Shown here: positions 50,949-60,750 of the stretch, piece by piece
Position numbering within the stretch: position 1 is the first letter of the stretch
Layout of the letters: every line of letters starts with the position of its first letter
Assembly (NCBI GenBank): GCA_027574665.1
Contig: CM050657.1
Span: 23,724,700 to 23,788,699, forward strand
Length of the DNA stretch: 64,000 bases
Source of the DNA: Rhynochetos jubatus
Lineage: Eukaryota > Chordata > Aves > Eurypygiformes > Rhynochetidae
Direction of reading: 5' to 3'
The notes under the pieces: generated by a model
Told to the model about the DNA's origin: nothing
The model's input: only the letters and a program-made list of their open reading frames with translations
Databases searched by the model: none
Position numbers and translations under genes: made by a program

Positions 50949-52087
50949 GTAAGATGAAAAGAGAAAATATTTCATTGTAGTGAAACCTTGCCTTAAAAGC
51001 TTTCTTTTTGCTACAAGGTCTGAAAACTAAGTATATTTCATGTAACTTCTTTTGCTTATAGCTTATCTACTTTTTAAAGAATGAACAGAGCCACCCCTTC
51101 GCATTTATGCTTTAAAATGTTTTTTCTGCTTCGTTGATAAATCTACACAACAGATTCTAGACTAAAATGCCTTTCTGTCACAACTAGATTTTTCTTAGGT
51201 AAAAATCTTGGTAAGAAGCTGAAGTCTTATTTCTCTAGACCCAGAATTTCCTAGACATACTATCAAAAAAAAAAAAGAAAGACTAATGAAAACTCCTACA
51301 GAGACAATGAAGTAAAGAACTTTGCCAATATTTATTACTTTGCAGTAATTCCTTAATTTTCATTCCTTTGGCTCTCAGTAATGGGTTCCCTCCCAGCATT
51401 AGACCCGCAGTGCTTCATTCCTTGAAGGGCACTCAGCAGGAAAGCAGCATACTGTACCAGGCAGTGCCTCTGCCCAGGTCATCAGCGTAACCCCTTGTCT
51501 GCCATGGGCCACCTGAATCCGGAGGTACAGGAACCCAACCCAGCTCCCAAACTCCCCAGCCTTGTAGGTGTAACTCCCAGGCAGTGAACAACCTGCAGCG
51601 CAACCAGGGCCGCTTCTCCCCTCCAGCTGCTCAGATCCCCAAGTGCTTCACAACTCGGTCTTTCCCGTCCTTTTTTGTTTGGGGTTGCTGCCCCACTGAG
51701 CCACGTCCCCCGATGCCTTACAGGCTGTGCTTTACACAGCCAGCAGCACTGCCTGCTGCCGGGACCCCAATAAAACCTGTGCCTGCTGTGGCAGTTCAAA
51801 AGCTGCGGATGGATCCCTACACCTGACCCTGCCAGAGGTAAACCCCCTGCACCCACAGCCCTGCCAGCACCCCATTCCCCCATCAGGCTGGGTTTCTGCA
51901 GCTGCTTTTCTCACTTCCATAATGCAAACAAGCAATTTATAGAATCATTGACCCAGCATCAGCGTGTCCTTAAGGAGCAGTCAGCCCGCTCTTGCTTCCT
52001 AACAATAATTGGTAGTTTCTAAGTAACAAATAAGTTTCCTTTTTGCTGATCCTAACCTCTCACCAACCACAGCACAGGAGAGCTTAC

Positions 52088-52170
52088 CTCTGAAATATCA
52101 GGGGAGTAACTTCATCTTTACAGGAAGGAACAGGAACTTTTACTGCACAGTTGACAACCAGCTGACAAAT
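52088..52170 (-). CDS. well-supported exon of a minus-strand gene
   Basis: Acceptor (tgatgcagtttcatttcag) and donor (CAGAG then GTAAGC) are both excellent. It starts in phase 0 and reads 'ICQLVVNCAVKVPVPSCKDE' then VTPLIFQ, ending with two bases. It lies about 1 kb upstream of the second GPCR on the opposite strand. No adjacent exon in phase was found. Confidence 0.72.
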
Positions 52171-52529
52171 CTGAAATGAAACTGCATCAAGATCAGTAAC
52201 TCACGTAGGAAAGGCACTAGGCTGAAGTAGGAACAACTGCAGAACAGCAGGCAAAAGTAATTTCTGGGTGCTGACATCAAGCTCTTTGAAAGCCTTTGTT
52301 TACAGGGCACACTCACTGTGGCAGACTGGCTGGAAGGAAGGACCAGGTATTCCTGTGTATTTCCATCTGCAAGCGGTGCCAGCTGAGACCAGCATTGCAG
52401 AAACCAACGAGAGCCTTCCCGGTCCTTATCAGGAGAGTCTGAAGGCAGGATCAAACCAGCACCCTTCCTTTAAAGAGGAGGATTACTCTGTGACCCCTGC
52501 TCAGAGGGTGCATACCTCCACATTTTTAG

Positions 52530-52580
52530 TCCCCTCTTTGCGGAAAAGAAACCTGCTGCATGTTTTCTGCAACTCCTCTG
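52530..52580 (+). other. candidate 5' non-coding exon of the second GPCR
   Basis: A good acceptor (acctccacatttttag) precedes 52530 and a near-consensus donor (CTCTG then GTAAGT) follows 52580. Splicing to the acceptor at 53241 would remove about 660 bases and place 13 bases of leader before the ATG. Inferred from splice-site quality only. Confidence 0.35.
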
Positions 52581-53254
52581 GTAAGTCTGTCTAGTTTAGT
52601 CAAAAGGTTGGGTTCCTAAATCTCATTCTTCTTCTGAAGGCTTAACCTCTTCTAGAAATAGCCTGTTTGAAACTCCCTGCCTGCCTCCTTTCAGCAGGCT
52701 TGTCAGAAGGGCCAGAGGTAGTCACAACCTCAGTGGTGGTGGGAGAGGGTGCACAATGGCAACCAGTGCTCGGGATCTTCTCATTAATAAACATGGGGGA
52801 CGCTCGTGCTCTTGGCTACTGAAGGTCTCTTACGATAGCTTGATTCAGGAAATCTCATTCAACTAATTGTCTCCATCCCCACAATCTAAGTAACCATAAA
52901 ACTGGGGGCTGCTACCCTGCAAAGAGATCCACTCCAAAGGGATGGTGCAGTCACATCTATACTCTGCCTAGCCTACATCATAGGGCAGCACATTTTGGGG
53001 TAACAGGTAACAGTGCAAGTGAGGCTCAGACCCCAGAAAGCCCTGCTGCTGCTTGAGGGACGGCCTTGCGCCAGGATGCCTTGGCACTGAGCAGCTCCAT
53101 TACTGGGGGCTGCAGTTCAGCACACAGCAGCCTGTGAGGAAAAGGCATCTCCAGGTCTGTGGATGCACAGAAACCTCATTGGCCTTTGTACCGGGTCTCT
53201 GCATGCTTCCTTGTGGTGAAGGTGATGATCTTCTCTTCCAGCATACCCGGAGAT

Positions 53255-54181
53255 ATGAATTACACCCACACCAAGAGCAATACCAGCAACATCAAAGCTG
53301 CCGTGGAAGTATTCCAGTTCATCATGTACACCCCGACGTTTACCCTGGGATTGTTGTTCAATGTGATGGCTCTGTCATTCCTGTTTTTTAAGGTTAAAAA
53401 GCTGTCAGAATCTACAGTCTACATGATAGCCCTTATTTTCCTGGATACTTTGCTGCTGTTTACTCTTCCTTTTAAAATAATTTCCTACCACCTCCAGGAC
53501 AACTGGAACTTGGGATCTGTGTTTTGCTCTGTTTTGGAGAGTCTTTACTTTGTAAACATGTACGGCAGCATCCTCATCTCCCTCTGCATCTGCATAGACC
53601 GGTACATTGCTATCCGGCACCCTTTCATGGCTCCCACCCTGCGATCCACCAAGAAAGCAGCTATGGTCTGTGCTGTCATCTGCCTGGGCACCTCAGCTGG
53701 GACAATCTCTACTTTCCAACTGCACGGAGATGGCCACAACATCTCGTCCTGCTTCCATAACTTCTCCAACAGCACGTGGAAAAACGCTGGGCTGTTCAGC
53801 GCCTTGGAGACTACTTTCTTTGGCAGCATGGCAGCCATGACCTTCTGCACTGTACAGATCATCAGGGGCTTGAGAAAGCACAGGCAACTAGACAAACCTC
53901 AAACACACACCACCCGAGCGGAGAAGACAGTGGTAACAAACCTCGTGGCGTTTTTGGTCTGCTTCACGCCTTACCACGTGTCATACTTCATGTACTTTTT
54001 GGTGAAGAATAACATCATTCAAATCTGTTTTCAGCAAGTGCTACGAGACATCGTTCAGGTCACCCTTTGCTGGGCAAACCTGAACTGCTGCCTTGACGGG
54101 GTGTGTTATTATTTTGTTTTAAAGGAGTCCTTGGAAGACCCATTACAGAACAGTGAAAAAGCAGCCACTGAAAAGCCTTGA
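53255..54181 (+). CDS. GPR55/GPR35-family receptor paralogue, single coding exon
   Basis: A second 308-residue class A GPCR, about 27 kb from the first and on the same strand. It has sequons at N2, N9, N162, N169 and N172, the TM2 Asp at 64, C91 and C166 for the extracellular disulfide, DRY at 115-117, CFTP at 236-239, and D281..Y285 in TM7 (NLNCCLDGVCYY). It shares 'ESLYFVN.YGSI', 'CFHN' and 'NLNCCLD' with its neighbour but differs widely elsewhere, so an old tandem duplication is likely. An ATG 32 codons upstream (53159) is open, but an acceptor (ttctcttccag, AG at 53240-53241) lies between the two. The mRNA should therefore begin coding at 53255, and the upstream codons are probably intronic. 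The C-terminal tail is short and acidic/serine-bearing. Bird annotations may call it GPR35-like or GPR55-like; I leave the symbol blank. Ligand unknown. Confidence 0.9.
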   Translation: MNYTHTKSNTSNIKAAVEVFQFIMYTPTFTLGLLFNVMALSFLFFKVKKLSESTVYMIALIFLDTLLLFTLPFKIISYHLQDNWNLGSVFCSVLESLYFVNMYGSILISLCICIDRYIAIRHPFMAPTLRSTKKAAMVCAVICLGTSAGTISTFQLHGDGHNISSCFHNFSNSTWKNAGLFSALETTFFGSMAAMTFCTVQIIRGLRKHRQLDKPQTHTTRAEKTVVTNLVAFLVCFTPYHVSYFMYFLVKNNIIQICFQQVLRDIVQVTLCWANLNCCLDGVCYYFVLKESLEDPLQNSEKAATEKP

Positions 54182-54664
54182 TCCACATGCTGCATTAGTT
54201 ACTTGGGATGACGTCTGGAGGTGCTTTCATAGAAAGTGCAGGGTCCTGAACTACTTATCGAAGCAATTGACTTTAATTATTCAGATCTGAACATATTTCA
54301 TAAAAAACAAAACTAAGTCCTTTCCCAGGAGACTGCTCATGCTTATTTCCATCCATAATGTTTTGTGTTAGCATTTATAGGTAAAATGAGATGGATTTCC
54401 TATAAATGGTGATGCATATCTCTTTGGATGTGGCTCCTCTTTACTTGGGAAAAAAAAAATATTGTTCACTTATATGTGGTAGCACCTTCCAGCCTCCCTG
54501 TCTATATCGCAGCTGCGAACAGCACCAGGCCTTCAGTCACTACAGACTTAGGCTGCTGAGAAACAGAGACTGAGAGTTTATGGTAAAAAGCTACGGACTA
54601 AATTCTGTTGCCTGCCCTGCCCGTGCACGCTCGTGCTCACAGACATGCACACGCTATTTAAACA

Positions 54665-54670
54665 AATAAA
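54665..54670 (+). terminator. poly(A) signal AATAAA of the second GPCR
   Basis: This is the first canonical AATAAA after the stop codon at 54181, giving a 3' UTR of about 0.5 kb. It fits the strand and distance expected for the receptor mRNA. Confidence 0.5.
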
Positions 54671-55195
54671 ACGATTGTAACTCTAAATCCAAAGGCAGCC
54701 TTAGGTTAACATGGGCATAGCAAGATCTCCATGTCATTCCTCCACTGGCTGACGTGCTCTGCAAGGAGGCAGGACTTGTGCCTACTACATCACACTTGTG
54801 ACTGGCATTGCCGCTAGCTCAAGTCCCCAGATAGCACAGATGAATTGACCATCCCACTTCCAGTCTTTTACACCAGCTTCTCTCCTGCTCACAGGCTTTT
54901 CACCTATCTGTTCCCTCCTGCTTGGTTACACACCTAGTTTTGTGAACAGAGTCAAACCAAACAAAGAGCACAAAATAAAAAGCCCAAGTCCAACACAGTG
55001 GCAAACACATGGATCTGAAGGAACAAACCCAAACCTACCGGGGGATAAGAGCAGCCCTGATCCCTAAAGCAGCAACATAGGAAGGGGGAAAGCAACCTTT
55101 CGGACCTCGGAGCAAGCTGAGCGCTACCACCTCCCAAGCAAACAAGGCAGTAAAAAACCATCTACCAGCAGGAGCCTAACATGCCAGCCAGTTAC

Positions 55196-55227
55196 CTCTT
55201 ATCAGTGCTCACAGGCATCTGGATAAA
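55196..55227 (-). CDS. candidate short exon on the minus strand
   Basis: A 32-base segment with acceptor gttgtcactcag and donor AGAG then GTAACT. The peptide is 'FIQMPVSTDK'. Phase 0 start fits 55611-55673. It is short, so a chance match is possible. Confidence 0.33.
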
Positions 55228-55610
55228 CTGAGTGACAACATGCTCCCAACCTGGAGAAAGGCAGTTCACAGCTGCCGGGGACCCCCGCTGCTACCCCCAC
55301 CTCTGCCCTGGGAGCCAGCTGCCCCTTCCCTGAGCGAGGAGGATGATGACAAGTGAAACAATTAGTTTTCATAATCATGTTGAGCTGGATCCTTGCAGTG
55401 TATACTCTAGGCAGAGACACTGATCCCAGCCTCTGAACTGCCTTTCCTCTGTACTCTTTTGAGAAGCTTCATGCACGAACTGTGTATTGATTTCTTCCCT
55501 GAGATAGTGACTTCCGGGCTGTAAAAGTGATTATTTTTTTAAGTCACTATATCTATGTATGAGATTGTACCAAAGATGTCCAGTTGCTGAGGAAGGAAAT
55601 ACTGACTCAC

Positions 55611-55673
55611 CACAGACATAGGTGGGTGCTGCTGTTTACAGTCCTTTCGGTGTTCAGACGATGAATTGTGCTT
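55611..55673 (-). CDS. exon of a minus-strand gene
   Basis: Acceptor (acccttgcactctcag) and donor (GTG then GTGAGT) are both near consensus. Exactly 21 codons, phase 0 to 0, reading 'KHNSSSEHRKDCKQQHPPMS' then Val. It is hydrophilic and probably disordered. Confidence 0.62.
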
Positions 55674-55700
55674 CTGAGAGTGCAAGGGTTGTGCATTTAC

Positions 55701-55732
55701 ACTAGTTATGTCCAAGTGCACGAAAATAAAGC
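55701..55732 (-). CDS. candidate short exon on the minus strand
   Basis: A 32-base segment with acceptor ggaacatcctggtag and donor AGT then GTAAAT. Peptide 'FIFVHLDITS'. It provides exactly the two-base start and phase 0 end needed between 56271-56337 and 55611-55673. Confidence 0.33.
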
Positions 55733-56270
55733 CTACCAGGATGTTCCAGCAAGAATTTCTTCTCCGTATCAATTGCCATTTCCACTGACACCCTCAGTAA
55801 ATTCAGAATAACCGACTAGCTTCCCTGCCAGCAGACACTGAATCCTCATCATCACCTTGTTCATAACTTAGCCCTTCACTAGCTGCACTTCAAGACAAAA
55901 ACGTTTCACCGCTGAGATTTCAGACTCCTTTTGGAAGCACAGTTAACAAATAATAGAAGAAAATAGTGCCGATGCAAGAGATTTATTTTACATTTCAAAG
56001 CAGTAGGCCATGCCAAGAGGGCCTCCGCTATAACTGATAACGCCTGAACATAGGGAACAGGGATTTTGTTGGTACTTCAGGAGGCAGAAAATGCCAAGTA
56101 TATGAGGAAACTGATCTTAGTTGCATTTCTGTAGCCCGAGGCAGCTCCATTAGTTTTATTGCCATGACTTGGGGCTTACACTGCTATCAGCTGAGACTAG
56201 GAGCAAACCTGTAGTTTTATGCTTCCCATTGCTCAACTTTTTTTCCATTTTTAAGTATGCCTGTTCTTAC

Positions 56271-56337
56271 TTGTTATCCTGCTGTCCTTGGTCCCACTGA
56301 TCATAAAGTAACTTGCACTGTAACGGCATTCAGAGTG
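56271..56337 (-). CDS. exon of a minus-strand gene
   Basis: The acceptor is excellent (atctcgcttactgtctaccag) and the donor is ACAA then GTAAGA. The frame from the acceptor is open: 'HSECRYSASYFMISGTKDSR' then IT. The phase 0 start fits the phase 0 end of 58788-59014. A second frame has a stop directly after the acceptor. Confidence 0.5.
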
Positions 56338-56552
56338 CTGGTAGACAGTAAGCGAGATGAATACCAAATTCAGGAATTTTTGGCTTGGGTGCCTCCCTCA
56401 GCAGTAACACACTGCTTAGAAGAGGCAGGGATGTTGACCAAATTAAGCATAGTTAAAACCGTAGGAAGGGCAACTTAAAAGCACTTAAGGCATTTCTTCT
56501 TCTCCCAAGCCTCTCCCCTAGGTTTCTCCAGTATTTCTGGCCATTGATTTTC

Positions 56553-56574
56553 TTTTTTTTTTTTTTTTTTTTTT
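56553..56574 (+). repeat. poly(T) tract
   Basis: About 22 consecutive T followed by CTAG. Confidence 0.9.
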
Positions 56575-57010
56575 CTAGAAAAAGACAGGCTGAGGTGTGG
56601 AAAAGCTACTACCTGCCCCAAGGACAGGCTATGGCCAACCATGGTCTGAGCTCCCTGCCTCTACACGTGGCTCACCCTGCCTCTGCCAGCTCTACGAGAG
56701 CACTGATTATCAGGGCAGGCTAACAACCTGCATTCTAAATTTCCGGGAGAAATGGTAATTTTGCAAAGGCAATATTTTCTACTCTAAACCCTAGATTTCC
56801 AACTGGCCAGTGCTAAGCTACAATTCAATCAAGTGCTCCAGCTTGCCTTACTCGGCCCCGTCTTCATCCTTCTTTCCCTTTCACATGCCTCTGCCTTCAG
56901 CTTTTGGGAGGCACTGAATTCTCTAGAAAAGCTGAGGCTTTCCATCAGGTTTCTTGCTCCCTGAGAAACTTCTACCATAGCAACAAACTCTAATCAGTGC
57001 CCTTAGCTAT

Positions 57011-57056
57011 TGTGAAAGATAAAGGACGCCTACAACGCCTCCATTTATCTTTCACA
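57011..57056. repeat. 13-bp perfect inverted repeat with GATA-type arms
   Basis: TGTGAAAGATAAA at 57011-57023 and TTTATCTTTCACA at 57044-57056, extendable by three further pairs across a one-base bulge. Confidence 0.85.
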
Positions 57057-58787
57057 TTATCTCATTTAGTTTTCTTATTCTGATTTTTATACACTGTCAT
57101 TCCATAAGAATGACATTTACCACATCTTCTAACAAGATAAAAAAGGTTGCTGTGGGACACTGATACAACCAAACAATCTGTGTGGAGCCAGAAATGTTTC
57201 CCAGGAAAAGCAAAGCTGAATCAGCGCCATTTGCAGACACCGTAGGATGTAAAACCTCCTATCTGCTGTATGCCACACATTCCTATTAATCCTTCTCTCT
57301 GTTCCAAGACAAAAAAGGCATTAAACTGGGATTATACTTGTGAGCAAGTATCAGCAGTTTAGAGTTTTAAACGCTGCCAGATAATTGTTAATCCAAAACT
57401 AATCATTACAAACGCAGGAAATCCAGTTTAGATTACACTTCAGAGTACACCAACACAATCCCGGTCATTCCCTGTTAAGCATTAACGCTGTGACCACAAG
57501 TGAAGCCATCTCCCAGAGACCAGCATCCAAGCTGGTCCCACTCCGCCAGCCACAGTATCTGGGACAACGAAGGACACTATTGGAAATAGCATTATTCAGG
57601 GTAAAGAGGAGCTTAGGAAAGGAGGAGAAGTTGCAGACAGCAGAGACCAGTCTGACTTCATTCATGCTCATAGGAAGTGCAGTGGCTCAAAAAGGGGACA
57701 GAAATAAAGGAATGGGCCTTTCGACAGACCAAGGCCAGCGTGGCTGTAAAATCCCTGCAGACAGACTTGTTTCTCTCATGCAGAGTAAACAACTTGGCAG
57801 TAATACTGAGCCTGTTTATGTAGACCATTTTATAGGAGCAGTGAGGAGATAAAAGCCTGAGCTACAGAATGCTCTTCATCTCACTCTGAGCTCAGGCTGC
57901 TGCTGCCACTCCTGCGTGCAGCTGCACAGAGACCTGCTGGGGCCCCGGGTCCAGCACACCTGCTGCATGACGAGGCGTGTTTGCTCCCATTTGGGATACC
58001 CTAGGCTATCCCACCAAGCCTCCAACACCAAATCGAATGGGGCTGGGCCCTTCTCGCCTCTCCCTGTCTCTCACTGTAAAAATCATACGACAGGAGCCGC
58101 AACACACTTCATGCAAACCCACAGCTCGACACACCCTGCCTTACGATTCCGCAGAAAAACACTTCTAGGCTACCAGGAGTGGGAGGAGGTAAAGCAACGG
58201 GCTGAACACATTCGCATTCTAACCAACTCCATGCTATAATGGAAAACAAAACTTGACCCAGCACTGTATCAACAGCAAACCCTTTAATGCCCTGGCTCTG
58301 TGACACAAAATACAGGGGCAAGAATAGTATGTTCCCTTGTTTTGGAACAAAGGGGCAGAAACCAAGCAGTACCACCGAGTCTTATCCTAGATCAAATTTC
58401 TGGACATAATCACACCATTCACATCGCTATTATACTTCATGCTATTATGGGTTATTGCTCTCTCCAATTACGCTGTGTCACTTGCCTTGGGATGCCCACA
58501 TACACATAAAACAGAACATCTTTAAAAGTCAGCCCAAGCCTCTCTCCCACTTTTTGGCATTCAAAAATCTGATCCTGTGGGTAAATATACACATTCTAAT
58601 TTTTAGTCCATCAGCTGGTCTAGCTTGCACAACACAGCAGCCAGACTGCCATTCTGAAAACTATTTTGTTTGCATCAGATGAAGTGCTTGTTTTTCCAGA
58701 ACTCTGCTGCATACGGCCAAGAATCTTATTTTCAATATTCTTCCTAGTGACGTCAGGTTTGCAACCCAGCTCCCACCTCACGTTTAC

Positions 58788-59014
58788 CTGTCCTTTAAAC
58801 ACAGACCGAAATAGAACCATGTAAGTCACAATCTCTGTTACCGAAGTTTTGGCAAAACTTTTCAGGGTATGAATTATTTTCTTGGATAAGTACAAAATGT
58901 CAACGCAGCAAAGCTTGAAGGGCATCCTGACAGGGAGCTGGGAGGAAGGAAACACTTTGCTGGCCAGTTTGAGGACACCTAGAAACGTCTTGTGACATTC
59001 TGATATTAGCGAAA
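58788..59014 (-). CDS. longest exon of a minus-strand gene
   Basis: Seventy-five open codons between acceptor ggtgctctgtgctag and donor CAG then GTAAAC. The peptide is amphipathic and helical, resembling a HEAT/ARM-type repeat in composition: 'ECHKTFLGVLKLASKVFPSS', 'VDILYLSKKIIHTLKSFAKT', 'TEIVTYMVLFRSVFKGQ'. It ends in phase 0, matching 56271-56337. This is the best single query for identifying the gene. I do not recognise it. Confidence 0.65.
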
Positions 59015-60235
59015 CTAGCACAGAGCACCATTAGGCAAGTTTCCCAAATCCACGGAGATGAGGGAGTGGCACCACGAGCCTATGGCAGGTGACATACTGG
59101 CCATCGAGCAGAGCTGTGTTGCAGGCGACCCTGGAGCAAAGGGGCAGTGGGTCAGGCTCCAGCTGCTCCAGGATTCACTGCCTCCGGGGGAGAAGTGAGG
59201 TTTCAAACATGGCCAGAAAGAGCACGTGCAATTTTCAGTTCTTTAACAGCTACCTTTGCTCCTTGGAGGATGCTGGGGAAGCATCCCTGTCGGAAAGATA
59301 TTTCACTGATGTAACTTATATTTCCCATGTTACTGCGCCCCATTCTCCATTACAACCACGTTCACTCAACTTCTGCTGCATACTTAAGCCACCTGAAGTT
59401 AGAAAACCTTTTCTATATCACAATCAGCTGCTGTGGAAATGAGCCCAGTATCCCAGAGGATTAGAGTCTGAAGGGTCTGATTTAATTGCACCCTCTGGAC
59501 AGACTCAGACTCCAACGGTCAACATCCAAATAAGTAATAGGGATGGATCAGCTCTTGAGAAACAAAGGGTCCCACTTTCATGCAAATAGCATTTGTTAGG
59601 AAGAACAATGAAGGAGAAATAAAGAAAAGACAGAGACAAAGCAGCAGAATCCTGGGCTGAAGGTTTTTCAAGAGGCATCAGCTGCTCTTTGAACTGTAAA
59701 CAAAATTTTAGAGCATTTTTAGTTTTGCTTTTGCATCCCCAGGTGGGACTTGGTAGATGCAACCAAAAGCAAGTGTCCAGTTTTGTTTAACTTTCTTTTT
59801 GTCACTCAGCTCCTATTCACACCCTTAGATGGGAACAATTTTCAACAGATTTAAAGGAGAAAGAAACCTTAAGAAAGAAAGAATAAGAAAAAGCAGGAAA
59901 GAAGAACGCAGTATAAAGAGCAGCGTTGGCAAACAAACAGCAGCTCTCCTCAGCAGGTGTTGACTGTGAAAAGCTTCTTTGGGAGGTCTTGGCAAGAGCA
60001 CCCTTGATCCAAGGCGAACGAGTGCTGTCAAGGGCTGGTGGTGGCAGATGATGGAGGGCTGGGGAGCATCTCAGAGCAGCCATGGTGACCTAACAAGCGG
60101 CAGCACAGCGGTCGGCAACACCTGCAGCGGCAGGCAGAGACCATTGAAGGCTTTGTGCAAAGCATTAGTATATCCGTGGTGAAAACGCCAGCCTTAAACT
60201 GCCACAGAGGGAAAATGCCAAGCAAAGGTATATAC

Positions 60236-60331
60236 GGTGACAGCTCTTGAAATAAATCATGTATTTTGCATGCCAAGAGAGGAATGCCAGTGACCTGGAT
60301 GTCTTCTACTGAACGCAGAATAGTGGCCAAA
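60236..60331 (-). CDS. candidate exon of a minus-strand gene
   Basis: The acceptor is excellent (attctgtctcctgccctag). The frame is 'LATILRSVEDIQVTGIPLLA' then CKIHDLFQELS, again helical. The donor used (CACC then GTATAT) is weak and the frame stays open well beyond it, so the left boundary is uncertain. Confidence 0.45.
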
Positions 60332-60496
60332 CTAGGGCAGGAGACAGAATATGCTTAATTGGCCCTCACTTCCTTCTTCTCAGGTCCTGGGCTCATGGAG
60401 TGGCGAGATCGACCGCAGTGACCACGCAGCTGTCCCTGAAATACAACTAAGTGCCTGAGAAAGACCTACCGAAGGGCTGTCACTGCAGCCAGCAGG

Positions 60497-60750
60497 TCAG
60501 GGGCTAGTACACTGCCAGCCAAGGCGCAGGAGCTTTGGATGAGGCTCAGCACTCATTCCCAACGGATCGTCATCCAGCACGGCAGAGGCAAACGCGACAA
60601 TCTGCCCCACAACGGCTGCCGTTTCAGCGTGGCTATCCAAGCAGGTCCCAGGGCTAATGGCAATTGCCTTGACCCAGACTCCTGGCTTAGGAGACAGCTT
60701 CGCAGCGACCTTGCCCACAAAGGGAAACACAACATGTTTAAACAGCATCA
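60497..60750 (-). CDS. candidate exon of a minus-strand gene, left boundary uncertain
   Basis: The acceptor is good (atttcccactccactgctggcag). The open frame runs 84 codons to a stop: 'MLFKHVVFPFVGKVAAKLSP', 'GVWVKAIAISPGTCLDSHAE', 'AAVVGQIVAFASAVLDDDP'. No strong donor lies inside, so it is either a terminal exon, an exon with a weak donor, or a chance ORF. The composition argues for coding. Confidence 0.4.

Larger units (their letters stand above)
47739..52087. other. stretch without a supported coding gene
   Basis: Several GC-richer ORFs of up to 166 codons occur near 47.9-49 kb, but their composition is not coding-like and no splice structure fits. A GC-rich block at 51480-51900 remains unexplained. 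Confidence 0.45.
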
